A stretch of DNA of 13,870 nt from Deltaproteobacteria bacterium RBG_13_52_11 (lineage in GTDB: Bacteria; Desulfobacterota; B13-G15; RBG-16-54-18). Made by a program: the position numbers and the translations under genes. Shown in pieces: positions 6,823 through 12,200 of this stretch. Below the pieces are notes generated by a model. The model ran no database searches and had not been told where the DNA came from. It saw nothing but the letters and a program-made list of their open reading frames with translations. Location of the stretch: positions 27,174 to 41,043 of the forward strand of contig MGQF01000015.1 of NCBI GenBank assembly GCA_001797745.1. Reading direction: 5' to 3'. Within the stretch, counting starts at the first letter, position 1. Each line of letters begins with the position of its first letter.

Positions 6823-6843
6823 CTGCCGGTAACCTACCGGCAG
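6823..6843 (-). promoter_or_regulatory. Bacterial SECIS-like hairpin for the second UGA of the glutaredoxin-like gene
   Basis: On the minus strand, CTGCCGGTA and TACCGGCAG form a perfect 9-bp stem with a GGT loop (6832-6834). The loop starts 18 bases after the UGA at 6853-6855, matching my recollection of the E. coli fdhF SECIS, where a GGU-bearing loop also starts 18 bases after UGA. The hairpin begins at the base right after the TAG stop, so it lies wholly in the 3' untranslated part. No T tract follows, so it is not a typical terminator. Confidence 0.75.
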
Positions 6844-7056
6844 CTAAACCCCTCAGGTGCCTCCGTGCCCGATTTTGACCTTATCACCTTCAACGATGAC
6901 GGGCACCTGCCGGGAGCCTTTGGAGTACGTGAGCATCTCCTGGAGCCTTGCGGGGTCCTCGTGGACATCGTAATACACAGCATCGCTGTAGGCTGACCTA
7001 GCCGAAGCGGTGTAGGGTCAACCCGCCTTGCCATAGATGATAACCTTCTGAGCGAT
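6844..7056 (-). CDS. Glutaredoxin-like selenoprotein with two in-frame UGA (Uxx-star type)
   Basis: Read through UGA as selenocysteine (U), the frame gives a 70-residue thioredoxin-fold protein. Visible parts are strand 1 KVIIYGKAG, active site U13-P-Y-T16 in the glutaredoxin C-P-Y-C position, strand VYYDVHEDP, the cis-proline strand QVPVIVEGDKVKIG, and GG before the end. It closes with T-U68-G-V-stop (TGA GGG GTT TAG). A selenocysteine two residues before the end is what I recall as the mark of the 'Uxx-star' glutaredoxin-like (seleno)proteins. SECIS-like hairpins follow both UGAs (6984-7009 and 6823-6843). AAGGAGG ends seven bases before an ATC codon (7054-7056), the only reasonable start: no in-frame ATG, GTG or TTG lies between the upstream in-frame TGA (7072-7074) and the domain. 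Likely a small cytosolic thiol/selenol redox enzyme. It follows exbD after 84 bases. Decay of the start codon is possible. Confidence 0.82.
6984..7009 (-). promoter_or_regulatory. Bacterial SECIS-like hairpin for the first UGA of the glutaredoxin-like gene
   Basis: On the minus strand the arms CGCT/AGCG and GGCT/AGCC stack around small internal loops (TC and TAC) and present an AGGTC apical loop (6995-6999). The loop starts 18 bases after the UGA at 7018-7020 and holds GGU, again matching fdhF-like geometry. It lies inside the coding sequence, as bacterial SECIS elements do. Confidence 0.65.
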
Positions 7057-7123
7057 GACCGCACCTCCTTTTCATCCAATTTTCATTGCCAGGTACAAGG
7101 GGCGCATGTAACCATTTCATGAA

Positions 7124-7139
7124 AGACCTTGAGAGGTCT
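7124..7139 (-). terminator. Weak terminator-like hairpin after exbD
   Basis: AGACCT-CTCA-AGGTCT begins one base after the exbD stop and is followed by TTTC. The stem is only 6 bp and the T run short, so it may reduce rather than stop readthrough into the selenoprotein gene. Confidence 0.35.
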
Positions 7140-7140
7140 G

Positions 7141-7584
7141 TTACGGTTTGGAAGGAAGGGCAGAGGGTCGCTCTTCAACGGCAATGTCCAGGCGTTCCAC
7201 GCCCGAATTCCGCGCCACCGCGAGGACCTGGACGACTTGATCGAAGACTACGCTCTTGTCTGCCCTGACGATCACAGGCCTTGTTTTGTTTAAGGAGATG
7301 AGGGATTGCAGCTCTGTCTTCAAATCCGTGAGGCCCGTGGGTCTATTATTGAGGAAGACCTCATTTTGGCTGTTGATGGCCACGACGATGGGCTCTGTCT
7401 GGTCAACAGGCGTTCTGACATCGGCTTGCGGGAGTTTCACGATAATCCTGGACTCCCGGGCAGGATTGAAGGTGTAAACGAGGCTGAAGGAGGTGAAAAA
7501 GAAGATAAACATGTTGAGGATGATGTCGGTGATAGCAAACGATTCCAGGCTCACGGTTGAGTCTCGATGGGTCCTGATCTTCAT
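7141..7584 (-). CDS. exbD: ExbD/TolR family biopolymer transport protein
   Basis: A 147-residue protein of usual family length. One membrane span lies at about 18-38 with the conserved aspartate D20 (AITDIILNMFIFFF) that carries protons in ExbD/TolR. The periplasmic domain has VVAINSQNEVFLNN, then RPVIVRADKSVVFDQVVQVLAVARNSGVERLDIAV, the standard TolR/ExbD signature. It works with ExbB in the inner membrane to turn the proton gradient into mechanical work for TonB- or Tol-type partners. The ATG overlaps the exbB stop by four bases (7581-7584), with GGAGG just upstream. TolR is the alternative name; no TonB, TolA or TolB is in the window to decide. Confidence 0.93.
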   Translation of the reverse strand: MKIRTHRDSTVSLESFAITDIILNMFIFFFTSFSLVYTFNPARESRIIVKLPQADVRTPVDQTEPIVVAINSQNEVFLNNRPTGLTDLKTELQSLISLNKTRPVIVRADKSVVFDQVVQVLAVARNSGVERLDIAVEERPSALPSKP

Positions 7585-8204
7585 CGAACTCCTCCCTCTT
7601 TGGTCCTTGTCAAGATATCGATTAACTCATTGCCATAGTACGTCATCTCCTGGGCGTGCCCCTTAATCTTCCCGACAATGAGGTGATAGATGATATAGTA
7701 GGGGATGGCCACAATGAGCCCCCCTGCCGTGGTTATCATCGCCTGATAAATCCCGGCGGCTAAGGCACTCACGGTAATATTGCTCCCCAACTGTTCCCAT
7801 GCCATGAATGCCCGGATCAGGCCGACGATGGTGCCGAGAAACCCCATCATCGGCTCAACGCCGATGATCATGATTAAGGCGCCTAGGTAGTGCTCCAGGT
7901 ATTGGACCTGTTCATCCCCTTCCCGCTCCATCATCTTTTCCATCTCGTCCCGTTTGAGGGTCCGGTTCAGGATTCCTATCTTAAATACATCGGCAATGGG
8001 ATGTCTCACCCTTTTACATCGCTCCAAGGCCTTCTTAAATTGCCCGCCTTCCACATCGAGGAAGATCTCCCGGGCAAACCTCGGGATGTCAAGACGAATC
8101 CTCCAGAGGGTCCAGATCCTTTCAAGGATGAGGGCAAGCCCGATAATCGAAAAGAAGATGATGGGGATCATGATCACCCCACCTTTCATGATCAACTCGA
8201 ACAT
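7581..8204 (-). CDS. exbB: MotA/TolQ/ExbB proton channel family protein
   Basis: A 207-residue protein, typical for the family. Span 1 is at about 10-27, then a cytosolic domain, then two spans with the conserved motifs GFLGTIVGLIRAF (121-133) and ALAAGIYQAMITTAGGLIVAIP (147-168). Five copies normally form a channel around two ExbD chains. The start has AGGAGG at 8213-8218, eight bases before the ATG. The conserved motif usually reads G-x-L-G-T-V-x-G; here the preceding segment is GVEPMMGFLGT, a normal variant. It is the first gene of an exbB-exbD operon whose transcript could continue into the small selenoprotein gene. Confidence 0.94.
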   Translation of the reverse strand: MFELIMKGGVIMIPIIFFSIIGLALILERIWTLWRIRLDIPRFAREIFLDVEGGQFKKALERCKRVRHPIADVFKIGILNRTLKRDEMEKMMEREGDEQVQYLEHYLGALIMIIGVEPMMGFLGTIVGLIRAFMAWEQLGSNITVSALAAGIYQAMITTAGGLIVAIPYYIIYHLIVGKIKGHAQEMTYYGNELIDILTRTKEGGVR

Positions 8205-8268
8205 GTCTTATACCTCCTCAGATAAAAAAAGGGGAACCATTTCTTCACTTCATCGTCATTTCGTCATA

Positions 8269-8305
8269 TTGTGAGTGAAATATCACAAGAGCATGAAACA
8301 TTCAA
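8269..8305 (-). promoter_or_regulatory. Possible promoter and operator upstream of exbB
   Basis: On the minus strand, TTGAAT (8300-8305) and TATTTC (8277-8282) are 17 bases apart; the -10 match is poor. Over the -10 lies an inverted repeat TTGTGA-N8-TCACAA (8269-8288), similar in half-site to CRP/FNR-type operators but with an 8-base rather than 6-base centre. Weak evidence. Confidence 0.3.
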
Positions 8306-8371
8306 GACTTTTTCGATCGCAATGCCTTTCAGCCCTCTTGACCTAGTCCGCGACTCTGAACCCTGTACGAG

Positions 8372-8403
8372 CACCCTTCGAGGTATCTAACCCCTCGCGG
8401 GTG
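8372..8403 (-). other. Strong hairpin just after the C_GCAxxG_C_C gene
   Basis: CACCC-G-CGAGG and CCTCG-AA-GGGTG form a 10-bp stem with a GGTTAGATA loop, starting four bases after the stop codon. No T tract follows, so it is not a standard intrinsic terminator. Its loop starts 15 bases after a UGA stop and begins with GG, so it is also SECIS-like. It may be a 3' stabilising structure. Confidence 0.5.
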
Positions 8404-8407
8404 ACAC

Positions 8408-8842
8408 TCATAGTATCTCTTCAACAATCTCTGTTGCGTCTTGCACCAAGCGGGTACAGAGGGTATCAAAGAGCCCCCTTTGCCGTGCCGCCTCCCTTTC
8501 CTCGGGCGAGCTGAGGTCATAGCCGAGCAATTCCCTACAACGAATGGAACCATGACGAGCCTTGAACCTGGTCACAAACTCTCTCGCCAGCTCATAGGTC
8601 CGCTCCCGTGCCCCCTCATCCCCGGCCTTGGCCTTACCGTATTTAAGCCCGATGGCCATAAAGGCACCCGTTACCGCGCCGCATGTCTCCCCCATGCGGG
8701 CCATCCCACCCCCGAAGGCCCCGGCAACCCTGAGGGCACGCTCGCGATCGAGACCGGAGTCCTCTCCAAAACTGGAGAACACTGCCTGGGATCACGAAAA
8801 CCCTTCACGAAAGCAAGAGACTGCCTGCTCTACCCTGTTCAT
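8408..8842 (-). CDS. C_GCAxxG_C_C family redox selenoprotein with one in-frame UGA
   Basis: The frame from the ATG at 8842 runs 144 residues if the UGA at 8792-8794 (residue 17) is read as selenocysteine. The family has four conserved cysteines. Here position one is U17 (GFS-U-SQAVFSSFGE), where members normally have Cys-x-Q/E-A-V; the others are C54 in CGAVTG (54-59, after AGAFGGGMARMGET), C102 (RCRELLGYDL) and C129 (LFDTLCTRL). Sequence on both sides of the UGA fits the family and gives its usual length of about 140. The start has GGGAGG at 8849-8854, six bases away. A hairpin with its loop 19 bases after the UGA fits a SECIS. Without recoding, only a truncated GTG-start ORF from 8782 would be called. 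The family is considered redox-active; its substrate is unknown. Seleno versions of this family exist, as I recall. Confidence 0.87.
8762..8779 (-). promoter_or_regulatory. Bacterial SECIS-like hairpin for the UGA of the C_GCAxxG_C_C gene
   Basis: On the minus strand, TTCTCCA pairs with TGGAGAG (7 bp, one G-U) around a GTTT loop (8769-8772). The loop starts 19 bases after the UGA at 8792-8794 and has G in first position, within the usual bacterial SECIS rules (loop 16-37 bases downstream, G among its first two bases). Confidence 0.65.
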
Positions 8843-8923
8843 CGCTTACCTCCCACGCTCTATCGTTCAATCCTTACGATACGCCTCAAGATAATTCTCC
8901 ATAACGGCATCGTCACCCACGAA

Positions 8924-8949
8924 TCCCGCCACGCCTTGGCGTGGCGGGA
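8924..8949. repeat. Perfect 12-bp-stem hairpin beside repeat copy 3
   Basis: TCCCGCCACGCC and GGCGTGGCGGGA are separated only by TT. It stands 18 bases before repeat copy 3, upstream of the C_GCAxxG_C_C gene on the minus strand. No T tract follows on either strand's 3' side that would make a terminator. The 396-base gap from 8843 to 9238 otherwise holds repeat copy 3 and the uvrA leader. Confidence 0.55.
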
Positions 8950-8967
8950 AAAATACTTCTCATTCAT

Positions 8968-9092
8968 CCTCTCCCTGTCGAAGATCCCGCCGTCCTTATG
9001 GCGGGGACGGGAGAGGCCGGGGGGTGAGGGTGAATATGGCCTCAGATGGTTTCCCCCTCACCTGTATCCTCTCCCCCACAGGGGGAGAGGGA
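8968..9092. repeat. Composite inverted-repeat (REP/BIME-like) element, copy 3
   Basis: The left hairpin is closed by CCTCTCCC (8968-8975) and GGGAGAGG (9009-9016) and contains an inner CCCGCC/GGCGGG stem. The tail GGGGGGTGAGGGTG follows, then a spacer with ATATGG, the opposite tail CCCCCTCACCT, and the right hairpin CCTCTCCCCC-ACA-GGGGGAGAGG (9068-9090). Same orientation as copy 1. It sits between the divergent C_GCAxxG_C_C and uvrA-type genes. Confidence 0.8.
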
Positions 9093-9172
9093 GAAAAGAT
9101 TTATTTTCTAGGTAATCTATTGATATGTTTGTAACCACCTCCAAATTTCCTTCTCTATATTAACTAAAAACC

Positions 9173-9200
9173 GGGCCGCAAGGCAAAATAAAAACGGCCC
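9173..9200 (-). terminator. Terminator-like hairpin upstream of uvrA (minus-strand sense)
   Basis: GGGCCG and CGGCCC form a 6-bp GC stem with a 16-base loop. Read on the minus strand it is followed by GGTTTTTAG, like an intrinsic terminator, although no minus-strand gene ends there. On the plus strand it would be a stem in the uvrA leader. Its role is uncertain. Confidence 0.35.
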
Positions 9201-9238
9201 CCTTTCACTCTTACTCACGAGTGATTAGAATAATACCA

Positions 9239-12200
9239 ATGGCGGAGAAGACTATAAAGGTCATCAAGGCAAGGCAGCACAACCTCAAGGGATTCGACCT
9301 GGAGATACCCCTCGGGCAGATCACCGTCGTCACCGGGGTGAGCGGCTCGGGGAAGTCAAGCCTCGCCTTCGACATCCTTTATGCCGAGGGGCAGCGCCGC
9401 TATGTGGAGACCTTCTCCCCCTATGCCCGCCAGTTCATGGACCGCATGGACCGCCCCCACGTGGAGAGGATAGAGGGGATCCCCCCGGCCATCGCCATCG
9501 AACAGGGTGACCCGGTCAGGACCTCCCGCTCCACCGTGGGGACCATGACGGAGATCAACGACTACACCAAGCTCCTCTACGCCCGGATGGCTGAGCTTTC
9601 CTGCCGAGAGTGCGGCCGCACCGTGCAAAGGGAGACCCCCCAGACCATCTTTAGCCAGCTCCATCAGCTTCCCGCCGGAAGCAGGATAATCATCACCTTC
9701 CCCTTTCAAATAAGGGAGATCTCGTCCGCAGAGAAAATCAAGCAGCTCGCCGGCCTGGGGTTCCACCGGATCTTCCGCAATGGCGAGGTAGTACCCCTGG
9801 AAGAAGTGGGAAAATTGGAGGAAGTAATCGAGGTGGTGGTCGATCGCCTGGTGTTGCGGCCCGAGGAGAGAAAGCGATTGATCGATTCCCTGGAGCAGGC
9901 CCTGCACTTTGGAGAGGGGCATCTGGTGGTACACCGAGAAGACGGTGAGAGCCTCCTCTTCAGCACCCGTCTGCATTGTCCCTACTGCGATATCTCCTAC
10001 CGAGACCCCAACCCCAACATCTTCTCCTTTAACTCCCCTATCGGGGCCTGCAAGACCTGCCGGGGGTTTGGCCGGGTCATAGACGTTGACCTCGACCTCG
10101 TGGTCCCGGATAAGAACAAGACCATCCGTCAGGGGGCCATCAAGCCGTGGACCGGCATCGCCCGTCAGGAGTTCGCAGACCTGATCGCCTTTTGCCGACG
10201 ACGGAAGATCCCCATCGATTGCCTCTTCAAGGACCTCAAGGAGGCGGATCAACAAGCCATCTTCGACGGCGACGAGGGATTCTACGGGGTGCGGGGCTTT
10301 TTCCGGTGGTTGGAGACCAAACGCTATAAGCTCCATGTCCGTGTCTTTCTTTCACGCTATCGAAGCTATATCACCTGTCCCGACTGCAAGGGGCAGCGCC
10401 TCAAGGCGGACGCACTCTTGTGGAGGATCAAGGGGAAAAACATCGCCGAGGTTTCTGCCATGAGCATCGGTGAGGCCCAGGCCTTCTTCCAAGCGCTCAG
10501 CACCCTGCCCGGAGATGAGGTCTCGGTACTCCTCCTTCGTGAGATCAACGGGAGGTTGCGATATCTGATGGAGGTGGGGCTCTCCTATCTCACCCTGGAC
10601 CGCCAGTCCCGCACCCTCTCAGGGGGCGAGGTGGAGCGGGTGAGCCTCACCAAGGCCCTCGGCTCCTCCCTGGTGAACACCTTATATATCTTGGATGAGC
10701 CGAGCATCGGGCTGCACCCCCGCGACAGCAATCGCCTGGTGCAGATCCTCCACGCCCTGAGAGACCTGGGGAACACGGTCGTCGTGGTGGAACACGACCC
10801 GGAGATCATCAGGGGGTGCGATTACATCGTGGACCTGGGGCCTGGGGCTGGTGAGCAGGGGGGGACGCTCGTCTACCACGGCCCCATCGCCGGTATCATG
10901 GATGAACCGCGTTCCCTCACCGGGAGGTATCTTAAAGGAAACGTGAATATCCCTGTGCCCAGGAAGCGCCGCGCGCCGAAAGATGGGAAGGCCATTACAG
11001 TCCGCGAAGCAGCTGAGCACAACTTAAAGGGGATCGATCTGGAGATCCCCCTGGGGGTGATGACCTGTATCACCGGTGTCTCCGGATCGGGCAAGAGCAC
11101 CCTGGCCGAAGACATCTTATATAGGGGGCTCCAGAGGGCCCGGGGTGCCTATGAAGAAAGGCCGGGGCAATACAAGGAGATCACCGGGGCGGAGCTGATC
11201 TCCGACGTGGTCCTGGTGGACCAGCGCCCCATCGGGCGGACTCCGCGGGCCAACCCCCTCACCTACCTCAAGGCCTACGACCCCATCCGCCGCCGCTTCG
11301 CCCGACTCCCCCTTGCCAGGGCAAGGGGGTATACCCCGGGGGCCTTCTCCTTTAACTGCACTGGGGGGAGGTGCGAGGAGTGTCAAGGCGAGGGGTTTGA
11401 AAAGGTCGAGATGCAGTTCCTCTCCGATGTCTACATCACCTGCCCTGTGTGCCGCGGCAGGCGCTTCAAGGCAGAGATCTTGGAAGTGGTTGACCGTGGG
11501 AAAAGCATCAACGGCATCCTGGAGATGACGGTTCAGGAGGCCATGGAGTTTTTTCAAGATTACCCCACGATCCGTGCCCCCCTCTCCCCCTTAGTCAAGG
11601 TGGGATTGGGATATTTGAGGCTCGGACAGCCCCTCAATACCCTTGCAGGGGGGGAGGCCCAGCGCTTGAAGCTCGCCCGCCATATTGGAAGCGGAAAAGG
11701 GAAAACCCTCTTTATCTTCGACGAGCCCACCACCGGGCTACACTTCGACGACATCCGCCAGCTCCTTGGCACCTTCGAGGAGCTGTTGGAACAGGGGAAT
11801 ACCCTGGTGGTCATCGAGCACAATATGGATGTGATCAAGTGCGCCGATCACGTCATCGATCTCGGACCAGAAGGCGGTGATGAAGGAGGGTATGTGGTGG
11901 CCCTCGGAACCCCGGAGGAGGTGGCCGCGTGTGAGAACTCCCACACCGGCCGCTTCCTGCGGAGATACCTGAGGGAAGAAGGGGTGGCGCTCTCCCCCTT
12001 GCCCCCCCATGCACACGGGGGAAATGGGGACGCCATCTGCGTTACCGGGGCCAGGGAGCATAATTTACAGGATGTCACCATCGCCATCCCCCGGGATAAG
12101 CTCGTGGTCGTCACCGGTATCTCTGGTTCGGGGAAATCGACCCTCGCCTTCGACATCTGCTTCGCCGAGGGGCAGAGGCGTTACCTGGAGTGCCTCTCCG

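Noticed and set aside
6823..6843. Hairpin read as a rho-independent terminator
   Set aside because: No T tract follows on the minus strand, while spacing and GGU loop fit a SECIS.
6834..7079. 81-codon minus-strand ORF (MDEKEVRSSL...) and the 112-codon plus-strand ORF at 6658-6996
   Set aside because: Both overlap the glutaredoxin-like selenoprotein frame, have no recognisable domain, and have low-complexity S/R/P-rich composition typical of shadow frames.
8408..8782. 124-residue GTG-start version of the C_GCAxxG_C_C gene
   Set aside because: It lacks the first conserved redox residue and a ribosome site; the ATG at 8842 with GGGAGG gives the family length if UGA is decoded.
8857..8967. Small minus-strand ORF (MNEKYFSRHAKAW...) crossing the hairpin at 8924-8949
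   Set aside because: 36 codons spanning a perfect palindrome; more likely repeat-derived spurious coding than a gene.
8441..9115. 224-codon plus-strand ORF
   Set aside because: It lies antisense to the C_GCAxxG_C_C gene and runs through repeat copy 3; no family pattern and no ribosome site.
9356..10336. 326-codon minus-strand ORF, and the other long minus-strand ORFs to 13869
   Set aside because: They are antisense shadows of the GC-rich uvrA frame, which carries all the ATPase motifs.
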